Positions 51,263-59,652 are shown, counted from the first letter of the stretch. The stretch: 64,000 bases of DNA from Syntrophales bacterium (GCA_023230565.1 JALNXD010000004.1:51562-115561), one strand, 5' to 3'. A program made the numbers and translations. Notes: generated by a model from the sequence alone, not told the origin.

Positions 51263-52684
51263 TTAATTGCCGGCTAACAGGTTGATACTCTTTTTCCACT
51301 TGCCTTTTGCAATATTGTACGCATTTTCGAAAAGGAGAGACATTTTTTCAAGATTTCCGAATGATGCAGTGTGATCTGATATCGATTCTTTCAGAACCTC
51401 GATGGTTTTGATGTAGTCATACAGAATCTTCTGTTTCTCTTCCTTGGCCAGATATCGGGGTTTCGTACGTGATTCCAGGGTCGAAGGACCGTTCAGATTA
51501 TCTTCCAGATTTTCGATATACATCAGCGAATGGAGAAAGGATGTGCAGAATTCATCTGGATTCTGATGAGAATGTCCGCCTTTTCTCCCTTTTATGAAGT
51601 TCCTTTCATTGATAAAGGAGAAAAAAATCTTGTTTTCAGCCTGATTATCTGCCGTTTCTCTGAGAACAATGCCCCTGGTAATCAAAATAAAACGCTCATA
51701 GGAAAGGGTATCGAACCCGCGTAAATCCGCATAATGTTCAAGCACTCCGGTCTGTTTTGCGAATCCATGCCGGTCTACCAGTAAATGCAGTGTCTCGTGT
51801 TCGGCAATAGTCTTAAGTTCGTCAAGAGTTTCTTCACGGAATGTCCGCCGGTAAAACCAGATCTCCGATTCTCCCTCGCACGTGACTGCATTTCGAATGT
51901 TGTAGTCGACAACATGGACCCTGGTAACAAGTTTGCTGCCGAACGCGCGTTCCACTGAATTGATACCATCGGATATGGACTCCAGTCGCTGTGCAAGATC
52001 GGGTAAATCGTTCAGTGATTCCTTCAGAGAATTGCCCTGACAATTGAATACGACCTTATTTTCCGAACCGGATGTAAAAGTAAAAAGCGTGTGGGATCTT
52101 TCATGCTGAATCGGTATATTAAGAACGGCGTCATCTTTTTTAATTGAAATGAAAAAATTGTTTTTGCCCGATACCGCCGAACCCAACACTCTGGGAAAAT
52201 AGGAATAGCCTCCGAAAAGATAGTTCGGTTTCCCTTTTGTCGAATTGCCGCCGTTATTCTTGGAATGCTCTACATACAGGAAATTCGCTTCGGCAAGCGG
52301 GCCGAAATATTTGCATGCCAGTGTGCCATCCTCATTTTCAAGAATTCTGCTCATCAGCGTTCCATCAAGTTCTGCTTCGACTTCATCATTTGAAAGCAGC
52401 ACTGCTCCGTTCACATAACCGTTGATGTGGAGAGGACCGCCGCTCGAAAGTTCATCCCTGCCAAAATATCGTGTGTGTTTCTCCCCCCCCTCTATTGTGT
52501 AGAGGATCAGATGGTTAATTTTTTCAATCAGGGGATGTGCCTGAGAATAAACGGCTGAAACCTCTGATGAAAATTCATTATTCGTTTCATTCGTGCGTGC
52601 ATGATTATTCAAACCAAAAAACGATATGATCAGAATAACAAAGAGAAGCAGTGCAAATTTCTTTATTTGATTAACGGGAGCCAT
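51263..52684 (-). CDS. Exported protein with HExxH motif, unknown family
   Basis: 473 residues. An N-terminal membrane signal (about 10-28) leads to a secreted region. In the second half 'ELKTIAEHETLHLLVDRHGFAKQTGVLEHYADLRGFDTLSYERF' has HETLH, a zincin-type HExxH, with a downstream Glu/Asp at gluzincin-like spacing. The rest lacks a recognised domain, so peptidase activity is a hypothesis. Start ATG 52684 has AGGAGG 5 nt upstream. Long single gene in a minus-strand block of small envelope genes. Confidence 0.6.
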   Translation of the reverse strand: MAPVNQIKKFALLLFVILIISFFGLNNHARTNETNNEFSSEVSAVYSQAHPLIEKINHLILYTIEGGEKHTRYFGRDELSSGGPLHINGYVNGAVLLSNDEVEAELDGTLMSRILENEDGTLACKYFGPLAEANFLYVEHSKNNGGNSTKGKPNYLFGGYSYFPRVLGSAVSGKNNFFISIKKDDAVLNIPIQHERSHTLFTFTSGSENKVVFNCQGNSLKESLNDLPDLAQRLESISDGINSVERAFGSKLVTRVHVVDYNIRNAVTCEGESEIWFYRRTFREETLDELKTIAEHETLHLLVDRHGFAKQTGVLEHYADLRGFDTLSYERFILITRGIVLRETADNQAENKIFFSFINERNFIKGRKGGHSHQNPDEFCTSFLHSLMYIENLEDNLNGPSTLESRTKPRYLAKEEKQKILYDYIKTIEVLKESISDHTASFGNLEKMSLLFENAYNIAKGKWKKSINLLAGN

Positions 52685-52953
52685 GGTAACCTCCTGCATG
52701 AGCGCGTATTTACCCTGAGATGGTGGTAGTTGTACTTATAAAGCAGTACGTATTAACCACACTATGAGGCCCATGTCAACCCGAAGAAAGAAAAAAGGGA
52801 ATAAACTCAATTAATTATGATAGTTAAACGGTTTTATTACACACATCGACAGATACTGCAAAGAACACAACAGGATCCGGGATCTTCTGTGCGTAAAAAG
52901 AAATGATTTTAATTTTATGGAATGTTTTGATCAAAAGATGAGGGGATGGGAAT

Positions 52954-53481
52954 TCAGAGAATTTCTGAGGACGATATTTTTTTGCCTAAACCGGCGTGTA
53001 CGCCGAAATGGCTTTTTGTAAAGAAATAATGAAGACCTGTTTCAATTCCTTTCGCTGCCGCAGCCATTTCGGAGAGCTTCAGGAAAATATGTGAAAACAT
53101 TTTACGATTGCCTTTTTCTGCAATTGTTAATTTATCATTGATCCATGAATCGGTTTTCACGATGCTATGGCCCAGTGGTGCACGTATCCGATAAAGATCT
53201 TGATCCAATTGATCCGGAAGTTTTTCCGAAAGTTCTTTTAAGGAGGCCTCCGATGCGCGGCTTATGGTCTCCGCTTTATCACCGACCAAATTCATTTTTT
53301 CAATTAGCTCATCCGCACGGTCCATCAATTCCATGGCTGTCTGATAGTTATTTTCTATAGAAGATAACGTTTTTTCGACAGTCTTTCTTCCCTTTACGGC
53401 TACTGATGCCGTTAATATGCCGATTATTATGATTACGAGTGTATGCACACCGAAAATCGCGCTCAAAACCATAAATTCCAT
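52954..53481 (-). CDS. Membrane-anchored helical protein, unknown
   Basis: 175 residues. One N-terminal membrane helix (about 4-28) is followed by a long alpha-helical, probably coiled-coil region 'VEKTLSSIENNYQTAMELMDRADELIEKMNLVGDKAETI' and a basic C terminus. The plan resembles DUF948-like or apolipoprotein-like scaffold proteins, as does its neighbour at 53761-54237, and the two may be distant paralogues. GGAGG lies about 8 nt before the ATG at 53481. Function unknown. Confidence 0.6.
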   Translation of the reverse strand: MEFMVLSAIFGVHTLVIIIIGILTASVAVKGRKTVEKTLSSIENNYQTAMELMDRADELIEKMNLVGDKAETISRASEASLKELSEKLPDQLDQDLYRIRAPLGHSIVKTDSWINDKLTIAEKGNRKMFSHIFLKLSEMAAAAKGIETGLHYFFTKSHFGVHAGLGKKISSSEIL

Positions 53482-53522
53482 TAAAATCGGCCTCCGTTGC
53501 GATTTGCGATAATACGAATCAA

Positions 53523-53675
53523 CTAGTCAGTATGCTCTTCTGTTTCTTCTTCAAGTTCCTGTCCTGTTTCCTCTACGTCTTGTCCTATTCCCTGAAGTGT
53601 ATTACATGCCATTAAGCCAATTCCTGTACACCCGATGAGCATCAAATAAATTATAAGTATTCTAAAATATTTCAT
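53523..53675 (-). CDS. Entericidin-like small lipoprotein
   Basis: 50 residues. The signal reaches 'LMAC' (Cys24), then 'NTLQGIGQDVEETGQELEEE', close to the 'CNTxxGxGxD' pattern of entericidin A/B. Entericidins are small lipoproteins linked to stationary-phase lysis or envelope stress. An earlier Cys (16) stands in 'LIGC', so either may be lipidated. AAGGGG lies about 10 nt before the ATG. It is too short for default gene calling and is on the same strand as the surrounding anchored proteins. Confidence 0.85.
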   Translation of the reverse strand: MKYFRILIIYLMLIGCTGIGLMACNTLQGIGQDVEETGQELEEETEEHTD

Positions 53676-53760
53676 TGTACTTTATCCCCTTTTCCTGTTT
53701 TCGCTCACAGTGACCTGAATGCAGTCAACCAGGTCAATGTCCGTATGTTTCCGAATTGCA

Positions 53761-54237
53761 TTAAATTTCTTTTTCATTTCTCAAAAAGTACCGGAACGCA
53801 ACTCCTATACTCTTTAAAACTACCGATAATTCTATGAGCGGCGGTACAAGTGTGCGTGATATGAGTTCTATTGCTTCTTTCCCGTTTTCAAGGACATCCG
53901 TGCACAGCCGGTCGGCATGTTCTATTTGCGTGTGTGCTCTGGAAGTTGCGTCTTTAAACACTCCGTTAAATTCATACGCGGTTTCTTTTGCAAAAGAAGA
54001 TAATTCTTTAATGTTACTGCTTGCTGTGACAAGGTTTGCACCTACCATGGTATAGTTTTCAGCCGCGCCTTGTATCTTCTCAAGTGTATCTTTCGTGCGG
54101 CTGCGCATATCTTCCGCGATCGGTCCAAGCTTTTCAAGAATTCGAATCAGTTTCGTTAAATTCCATACGAGTATGAACGCTGTCAAAATGATGGTGACTG
54201 TTTGTATTATTAGTATTGCAATCAGAATATCATCCAT
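53761..54237 (-). CDS. Membrane-anchored helical protein, DUF948-like
   Basis: 158 residues. One membrane helix (about 4-24) is followed by 'LTKLIRILEKLGPIAEDMRSRTKDTLEKIQGAAENYTMVGANLVTASSNIKELSSFAKETAYEFNGVFKDATSRAHTQIEHADRLCTDVLENG', a long amphipathic coiled coil, and a hydrophobic C terminus at about 130-150. Resembles DUF948 and methyl-accepting-like coiled-coil anchors. Function unknown. It sits between the entericidin and YtxH 2 genes, all on the minus strand with gaps of about 80 bp. Confidence 0.62.
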   Translation of the reverse strand: MDDILIAILIIQTVTIILTAFILVWNLTKLIRILEKLGPIAEDMRSRTKDTLEKIQGAAENYTMVGANLVTASSNIKELSSFAKETAYEFNGVFKDATSRAHTQIEHADRLCTDVLENGKEAIELISRTLVPPLIELSVVLKSIGVAFRYFLRNEKEI

Positions 54238-54319
54238 CGCTCTCCTCCCTGTTCAATCAAATCAGTTGAGAAACTTTTTTGCGGTTGATTCCGTATGATG
54301 CAAACAGCTTTCGAATAAC

Positions 54320-54703
54320 TTATTGAGCAGAGGGCTGAGATTTTTCCCGTTGAAGATAAGAATCACGTTCAGTTCTGTAAGCTTCTTTCCCTGCCTCAAT
54401 TGCTTCAAGAACAATAAATTTTTCTTTCTTTGTGATTTCCCTGGCTCTGCTTAAAATTTCTTTTGCCTCTGATCGAATTTTATCCTTTCCTGAAAGAAAT
54501 TTTTCTTCTGCCTGATGAGCTTCTTTATATATATAATCTTTACCCTCTCTGGCTTTCGTTGTTAAGTACTCTCGTGTTTCCCTGCCCGATTTCGGAGCTA
54601 ACAGCAAAGCTGCCGATGCAGCTAACACTCCTCCTAATAGAAAGTATCTAAAACCGCTGTTGTTATGATTGCTTTTCTCTTGAACAATATCTTTATCGGT
54701 CAT
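54320..54703 (-). CDS. YtxH domain protein 2
   Basis: 127 residues. 'FRYFLLGGVLAASAALLLAPKSGRETREYLTTKAREGKDYIYKEAHQAEEKF' repeats the signature of the 12452-12748 protein almost exactly, with a longer charged C-terminal helix ending in a Gln/Ser tail. The two are paralogues. The helix about 18-34 is the membrane segment. ATG 54703 has AGGAGG about 8 nt upstream; the extension to 54772 is unlikely. First gene of a minus-strand series with the DUF948-like and entericidin genes. Confidence 0.85.
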   Translation of the reverse strand: MTDKDIVQEKSNHNNSGFRYFLLGGVLAASAALLLAPKSGRETREYLTTKAREGKDYIYKEAHQAEEKFLSGKDKIRSEAKEILSRAREITKKEKFIVLEAIEAGKEAYRTERDSYLQREKSQPSAQ

Positions 54704-55055
54704 ACATGGCCTCCTGCTATTGTTTTTGTCGCAAGTAATATGTTTTAATTTCACTGTGCCCTTTGCGAACACCGAAAGTAAATACCTGAAACAATGTATT
54801 TATCGTTTATAAAGCTAACAGGTCTAAATTGCAGGGTCTTTCTGCCTGATGAACTGGACGGTGGATATTGCCGTTTCCTGCCAATACGTGTGTGTTCAAT
54901 TAAGAATACACGGTTCACCCTATTTATTTAGATTATGAGGAGATTCATAATTTAGAATCTAAATGCACCGATGCGAACCTGAGGTCAGGTACTTTTACGC
55001 ACAGTGATGTACCTGTTAAAACAAAGGTTCTAACCAAAAATGCAAGGAGGGAATA
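54704..55055. other. Divergent intergenic region before OMP gene
   Basis: 350 bp between YtxH 2 and the beta-barrel gene. No frame or operator is supportable; an ATTCATAATTTAGAATC-type short palindrome is present at about 54943-54961. AAGGAGGG just before 55056 is the ribosome site of the next gene. Confidence 0.45.
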
Positions 55056-55586
55056 ATGGTGAGGAAAATTTTGTTTTTAGTTGTGGGGATAGTGTTTTTC
55101 GCCGGATTGAGTTCGGCAAATGCTCAGGATTGGGGATTTAATCCGGGAGACTGGGAGTTTACTGTTCAGGGAAGTGGTACCAGCGACGATTCAGTAGATA
55201 ATAGTGTGTTATCTTCGGAATTCAGTATCGGGTATTTTTTTACAGATAATGTTGAATTGGGTTTACGCCAGGGGATCGGATTCGTAGATATCGAGGGCAG
55301 CGACGATGTCTGGAATGCATCCAGCCGGGGTTTTTTAGATTATCATTTTGATTTGCAACGCTTTCAGCCTTTTTTGGGAATCAATTTCGGGTATCTGTAC
55401 GGCGATAACATAAATGAAACTTGGATCGCGGGACCTGAAGGCGGAATCAAATATTTCATGTCCGACAGAGCGTTTCTTTATGCACTCATTGAATATAACT
55501 TTACCTTTGAAGATGTAGATGAAGCTGATGAGGCTTTTGAAGACGGCCGGTTCGTATATGCGCTCGGTGTCGGATTCAGCTGGTAG
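55056..55586 (+). CDS. Outer-membrane beta-barrel protein
   Basis: 176 residues. Signal peptide about 1-23 ('SSANA'). The mature part begins 'QDWGFNPGDWEFTVQGSGTSDDSVDNSVLSSEFSIGYFF' and alternates hydrophobic residues as in eight-stranded barrels such as OmpX or opacity-type proteins. It ends with the required aromatic C terminus 'YALGVGFSW'. Substrate or role is unknown; such proteins often respond to envelope stress. AAGGAGGG lies about 6 nt before the ATG. It is followed by the BON lipoprotein gene 62 bp downstream. Confidence 0.82.
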   Translation: MVRKILFLVVGIVFFAGLSSANAQDWGFNPGDWEFTVQGSGTSDDSVDNSVLSSEFSIGYFFTDNVELGLRQGIGFVDIEGSDDVWNASSRGFLDYHFDLQRFQPFLGINFGYLYGDNINETWIAGPEGGIKYFMSDRAFLYALIEYNFTFEDVDEADEAFEDGRFVYALGVGFSW

Positions 55587-55648
55587 AAAGCCGGATAAAG
55601 TCGGCTGCGGTTCATAGGGCGGAAATATAAGCCTCAAGGAGAAGAGAG

Positions 55649-55960
55649 ATGAAAAAGATATTATGTATGGCGTTTTGTATTGCGTTCTTTCTGGTAAGTG
55701 TGGCCTGTCAGACGCCGGCGGGGCGTTCGGCGGGTCAGGTGGTGGATGATACGACGATCGGGACCAAAGTAAAGGCAAAGCTATTTGATAACGAGAAGTT
55801 GAGCGGTTTTGCAATTGATGTCGAAGTCTTCCAGGGTGAGGTCACGCTCACGGGCGCAGTCGATGCCCCCGCACAGAAGGAGCTCGCGACAGAGGTTGCA
55901 CGGTCCGTAACCGGTGTGACGAAAGTGAACAATCTGCTTAAGGTTCAGGAAAAAAAGTAA
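55649..55960 (+). CDS. BON domain lipoprotein
   Basis: 103 residues. Lipobox 'LVSVAC' gives Cys20. A single BON domain follows: 'DDTTIGTKVKAKLFDNEKLSGFAIDVEVFQGEVTLTGAVDAPAQKELATEVARSVTGVTKVNNLLKV'. BON domains bind phospholipid or hold envelope proteins; OsmY- or YraP-like roles in outer-membrane stress are typical. AAGGAG lies 8 nt before the ATG. An 11-bp GC-rich stem with no U tract follows at 55983-56009. Confidence 0.9.
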   Translation: MKKILCMAFCIAFFLVSVACQTPAGRSAGQVVDDTTIGTKVKAKLFDNEKLSGFAIDVEVFQGEVTLTGAVDAPAQKELATEVARSVTGVTKVNNLLKVQEKK

Positions 55961-55982
55961 GTAGCGCGGACGTCTTTCGAGT

Positions 55983-56009
55983 CCTCCGCAGCCGTCGGGG
56001 CTGCGGAGG
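55983..56009 (+). terminator. GC-rich hairpin after BON lipoprotein gene
   Basis: CCTCCGCAGCC (55983-55993) pairs perfectly with GGCTGCGGAGG (55999-56009) around GTCGG. There is no U run after it, so it may stabilise the 3' end or pause transcription rather than terminate on its own. Confidence 0.45.
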
Positions 56010-56071
56010 AACCAGGTACCGGCCGGGACGGCCGAACCGGAGTCTTTCATTCTGTCTGACAAGGGGGAATC

Positions 56072-56200
56072 ATGCTTATTTTACAGCCCATACTTGCGTT
56101 GGTGGCGGGTATTCTTATTCTGATAATACCCAGGCTTCTAAATTATATAGTAGCCATATATCTGATCATTTACGGAATTCTGGGGCTCACCCGTTTATAG
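56072..56200 (+). CDS. DUF3096 small membrane protein
   Basis: 42 residues, essentially two hydrophobic stretches: 'MLILQPILALVAGILILIIP' and 'YIVAIYLIIYGILGLTR'. This matches the DUF3096 pattern (small proteins near stress genes) as I know it. AAGGGGG lies 4-5 nt before the ATG. It is too short for usual gene calling but the match is close. Function unknown. Confidence 0.8.
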   Translation: MLILQPILALVAGILILIIPRLLNYIVAIYLIIYGILGLTRL

Positions 56201-56318
56201 CGGTCTATCTCGGAATGAGTGTATTGGCCCGGATTCCGGCTGCAAGAAAACTTCCATTTTTACAAAAAGCGGGAAAGGGAAAATACGCACTTCTCATGCG
56301 ATGCCGCGGTACCGCGTA

Positions 56319-57152
56319 TCATCTTTTGTAGTAAGAGAGTGCTTCAGGCATAATTTCCTGTATGTTATCGATCCGGTTGGGTCCTGCAGGGTGCGTACTC
56401 AGAAACTGCGGGGGTGAGGCTCCGGATTCTGCCGCCATCATGCGCTGCCAGAAATCGACGGCGGCCCGCGGATTATAACCTGCCATAGCCATGAAAATAA
56501 GTCCCAAATGGTCCGCTTCCTTCTCCTGCAGTCGGCTGTAGGGAAGCAAAACACCTACCTGTGCTCCCAGACCGAAGGCAGCCATGAATAGTTGCTGCGT
56601 AAGCTGCGGTTTGGTTGAGAGCGCCGCTTGCAGTGCCTGTCCTCCCAATTGAGTAAGCAGTGCCTGACTCATGCGTTCGTTTCCGTGCCCGGCGACCACA
56701 TGGGCTATTTCATGCCCCATAACTGTGGCAAGTCCTGTTTCATTCCGGGTAACAGGAAGAATTCCCGTGTAAATAACTACTTTACCTCCCGGCATAGCCC
56801 ATGCATTTCTGGAAGGTTCGTCAATGAGATTAAATTCCCAGTTATACCCCTCGATACGATCGGACATGCCGTTTTCTGAAAGATATGTTTCAACGGCATT
56901 TTTGATACGCATTCCTACATCTTTCACCATCTTTGCTTCGCTTTTATTTTGTACCACCTGGTGTGAAGCGATAAACTCCTGATATTGATTCTGGCTCAGC
57001 GCGGTTATTTGTTGGGAGGGTATGAGGCTTAACTGTTCTCTGCCCGTAACAGGTACGGTCTGACATGCAAAAAGAAAAAAAACCAATGCCGCTGACTGCA
57101 TAATGAATAAAAATTTCCCGAACCTTTCAGTAGCTGCTTTTTTAATAATCAT
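56319..57152 (-). CDS. M48 family metallopeptidase lipoprotein
   Basis: 277 residues. A signal ends near 'FFLFAC' (Cys about 29). The M48 domain carries zinc motif 'MGHEIAHVVAGHGNERMSQ' (HExxH) and a downstream Glu in 'QEKEADHLGLIFMAMAGYNPRAA' as third ligand, and ends 'FLSTHPAGPNRIDNI'. This is the BepA/LoiP type of periplasmic protease acting on the outer-membrane barrel system. No TPR tail is present, so it is closer to LoiP/YggG. Start 57152 has AAGGAG-like support in the leader. Stand-alone gene. Confidence 0.92.
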   Translation of the reverse strand: MIIKKAATERFGKFLFIMQSAALVFFLFACQTVPVTGREQLSLIPSQQITALSQNQYQEFIASHQVVQNKSEAKMVKDVGMRIKNAVETYLSENGMSDRIEGYNWEFNLIDEPSRNAWAMPGGKVVIYTGILPVTRNETGLATVMGHEIAHVVAGHGNERMSQALLTQLGGQALQAALSTKPQLTQQLFMAAFGLGAQVGVLLPYSRLQEKEADHLGLIFMAMAGYNPRAAVDFWQRMMAAESGASPPQFLSTHPAGPNRIDNIQEIMPEALSYYKR

Positions 57153-57272
57153 GCTAATTCTCCTTTTTGCGCGCTTTCCCGAAGTTCAATCACCACACGG
57201 CAAACCTGCTGTGCACGATCATATCTCAACTATCATTTTTCCAGGCATCAATTTAATCTTCGATATTTCGAA

Positions 57273-57479
57273 CTAATATCCTGGGGGACGAACTCGCCAT
57301 CCTCTGTCCATATAATCGAAAGGATGGATATAGCTGTTGTCATACCCAAGATGATCGTAATAATGCCCGAATGGATAACCGGTACCGGCGGTTACACCGT
57401 ATCCCCCTTCGCATCCTGAAAAGAGGATGGCAAAAGTTATCATAATTATTATTAAATAAAAACAAGTAACTGATCTCAT
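57273..57479 (-). CDS. Tyr/Gly-rich small lipoprotein
   Basis: 68 residues. Lipobox 'ILFSGC' gives Cys23. The mature part, 'EGGYGVTAGTGYPFGHYYDHLGYDNSYIHPFDYMDRGW', is rich in Gly, Tyr, His and Asp, as in small Tyr-rich lipoproteins of envelopes. Function unknown. GGGAAGG lies 8 nt before the ATG. The same-strand PNPOx-like gene starts 569 nt upstream. Confidence 0.72.
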   Translation of the reverse strand: MRSVTCFYLIIIMITFAILFSGCEGGYGVTAGTGYPFGHYYDHLGYDNSYIHPFDYMDRGWRVRPPGY

Positions 57480-57627
57480 TGTGCTGCCTTCCCGATAAAA
57501 TTTGGAAAGATTTTATTCCATATGTCACGGGAAATAAATAAGGTTCAGACTGTATTCAGGGGTAATGGAGAGGGTTCTCCTCTTTTGCCGGTTCAGAGAG
57601 CCATTTTTTATAATCCGCGTCAGTATG

Positions 57628-58047
57628 CTACTCTTCTATATCAGTATGGGGTGCATGGCAGAACTGCAATATCTTCTGAACCATGAGCGTGATTTTCCGT
57701 TCTACCTGCGGGAGTTGCTGTCCCTGCTCCGTTTCGGCAGAAAGGCCATTCATCATGTAGAGATCTTCCATGTGTATACTTTTCCCAAGTATTTGATATC
57801 CTGTGTCATTTATGGAATCCCATGCTACGAGCGAGACAAACGGATTCATTTGAATATTTGCCAGAGTGCCCGGACAGAACCATTCTCGTATTCCGATTGC
57901 ATTGTCTTTCTCCAAAGTGATTTTTCGGGAAGCAGCGATATGAGGCAGGCCTTCCGGATCAGACGTGGCGATGAACACATATCCTACCCTGTTCCCCAGT
58001 TCAACGGCTGTTTTTAGTAATTCCGGCTTCATACTTGTTTCTCCCAT
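57628..58047 (-). CDS. Pyridoxamine 5'-phosphate oxidase-like flavin-binding protein
   Basis: 139 residues. The split-barrel FMN domain is recognised from 'VGYVFIATSDPEGLPHIAASRKITLEKDNAIGIREWFCPGTLANIQMNPFVSLVAWDSINDTGYQILGKSIH', with the PNPOx-type strand order. Members bind FMN, F420 or heme; the cofactor here is not determined. The C-terminal extension is short and ends 'FCHAPHTDIEE'. GGGAG is near the ATG, and 'MKPELLK' five codons later is an alternative start. Confidence 0.85.
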   Translation of the reverse strand: MGETSMKPELLKTAVELGNRVGYVFIATSDPEGLPHIAASRKITLEKDNAIGIREWFCPGTLANIQMNPFVSLVAWDSINDTGYQILGKSIHMEDLYMMNGLSAETEQGQQLPQVERKITLMVQKILQFCHAPHTDIEE

Positions 58048-58120
58048 TTCGAACTGTTCAGGCTTTCTTCATGATTTGCCATTTTAACGAGACCACTGGA
58101 ATTCCTGACAGGCGAGACCT

Positions 58121-58771
58121 CTAATCCGACCAGCCATGTTCTCCGATAAGACTTACAAATTTCACACTGCCCAGAGTTCTTTCACGAAGGCGTCCGCCAG
58201 TTTTTTTAATCTTGATTAATTCCTGACCGAATCTGTTCCCGATCGGGATTATCAATCTTCCGCCTTCAACGAGTTGTTCTATGAGAGGTTCAGGAATTCC
58301 GGGTGCACCGGCGGTAACGATAATTCCGTCATAGGGAGCATTTTCATTCCAGCCGAGGGATCCGTTGAATATTTTATACAACACATTGGTGTACCCGAGC
58401 TCTTTCAAAATTTTCTTTGCCCTTTCAAGCAGGGATTCGAGTCTTTCTACTGTGTATACGGTGTGTGCAAGTTCCGCCAGGATCGCTGTCTGATAGCCGC
58501 TTCCCGTACCGACTTCCAGGATTTTTTCATTTCCGGTAAGGTCAAGAGCTTCAGTCATAAGGGCGACCACATAGGGCTGGGAAATGGTTTGTCCTTTACC
58601 GATCGGGAGCGGACCATCCTCATAGGCGTGACGTTCCATCGCTTTATCTACAAAACGTTCTCTGGGAACTGAACTCATTGCACGCAATACACCTTCGTCA
58701 AGAATTCCTCTAGAAACCAGCTGCTGTTCAATCATTTGCTTCTTTGCTGCAATCAAGTTTATTTCAGGCAT
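58121..58771 (-). CDS. pcm: Protein-L-isoaspartate O-methyltransferase
   Basis: 216 residues, the usual PCMT length. It methylates L-isoaspartyl residues to start their repair. Seen: 'MIEQQLVSRGILDEGVLRAMSSVPRERFVDKAMERHAYEDGPLPIGKGQTISQPYVVALMTEAL' (family entry region), SAM motif 'ILEVGTGSGYQTAILAELAHTVYTVERLESLLERAKKIL', and 'YDGIIVTAGAPGIPEPLIEQLVEGGRLIIPIG'. It is 74 bp upstream of the PNPOx-like gene on the same strand. The promoter lies in the 280-bp divergent gap shared with the superoxide reductase. Confidence 0.95.
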   Translation of the reverse strand: MPEINLIAAKKQMIEQQLVSRGILDEGVLRAMSSVPRERFVDKAMERHAYEDGPLPIGKGQTISQPYVVALMTEALDLTGNEKILEVGTGSGYQTAILAELAHTVYTVERLESLLERAKKILKELGYTNVLYKIFNGSLGWNENAPYDGIIVTAGAPGIPEPLIEQLVEGGRLIIPIGNRFGQELIKIKKTGGRLRERTLGSVKFVSLIGEHGWSD

Positions 58772-59050
58772 GGACTATCCCTTTAGAGTGTAAGTAGTCT
58801 TTGTTTTCTTATTTAAAAACCTTACCCTGTGAAAGAAAATACAGGTCAGCAGGTATATTCATTGCTAAAAGTATGTAGCCGTCTTTCATCGGCATCCATC
58901 TGTCCCGGAAGGAATAAGAGAGAAGGTCCCGGGAAGAAGATACACTATCGGTTTGATGTCTTCCGGCTTGAATAGAAATACATTATCAACGGTATTTAAA
59001 AATTAATACAGCCGTAGCATTATCGTACAATAAAAGAAAAGGAGGGTGTC

Positions 59051-59446
59051 ATGGCAAAAGTAGGTGATTTATACCAAAGTGCGGACTGGAAATCGGAAAA
59101 GCACGTTCCGGTCATCGAGTGTCCGGATGCCGTCAAGGCGGATGAAATGTTCGACGTAAAGATTACCATGGGGAAGGAAGTGGCCCATCCAAATACGACG
59201 GATCACCATATTCTGTGGATTAAACTGTTTTTCAAAGCTGACGGGGACAAATTCCCGTACCAGATCGGCAATTTTGAGTTTACCGCCCACGGCGAGTCCG
59301 TGGAGGGTCCCGATACGGGACCGGTACATACGAATCATTCAGTGGTGACTTCCATGAAGACGACCAAACCGGGACACTTGTATGCCACCTCCTATTGCAA
59401 CATTCACGGGCTCTGGGAATATGAGAAGGAACTGAAGCTGAAATAG
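59051..59446 (+). CDS. Superoxide reductase (neelaredoxin, class II)
   Basis: 131 residues. It reduces superoxide to peroxide without releasing O2, as in anaerobes. The iron site Fe(His)4Cys is readable: His in 'EKHVPVIECPD', 'AHPNTTDHHI', and Cys/His in 'SYCNIHGLWE'. No N-terminal desulforedoxin CxxC domain is present, so this is the one-iron form. AAAGGAGGG lies 6-8 nt before the ATG. It is divergent from pcm and followed by a structured repeat and LigD. Confidence 0.93.
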   Translation: MAKVGDLYQSADWKSEKHVPVIECPDAVKADEMFDVKITMGKEVAHPNTTDHHILWIKLFFKADGDKFPYQIGNFEFTAHGESVEGPDTGPVHTNHSVVTSMKTTKPGHLYATSYCNIHGLWEYEKELKLK

Positions 59447-59457
59447 ACGGAATCGGC

Positions 59458-59619
59458 CATGAGGTTTTGCCCGGCTCAGACCTGTTTTTCGACCACGCAG
59501 CGCCTTGCGAAGCTGTCCGGCAAAACTCGCGCTTCGCGTTCGGACAACAGCCGGACGGGCGCTTCGCATCGGCGGCATGGTACCTGAAAAACAGCTGATT
59601 CGCCCGTCAAAACCTCATG
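59458..59619 (+). repeat. Structured dispersed element, copy C
   Basis: Perfect 12-bp terminal inverted repeats CATGAGGTTTTG (59458-59469) and CAAAACCTCATG (59608-59619). The interior has nested stems GCGAAGC (59507-59513) with GCTTCGC (59561-59567), and GTCCGGC (59515-59521) with GCCGGAC (59550-59556). It starts 12 bp after the superoxide reductase stop. It is the best-preserved of three copies (with 17812-17940 and 48700-48858). Confidence 0.75.
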
Positions 59620-59652
59620 CCCTGACGGGCATGGCAAATGAATGGAGCGGCC

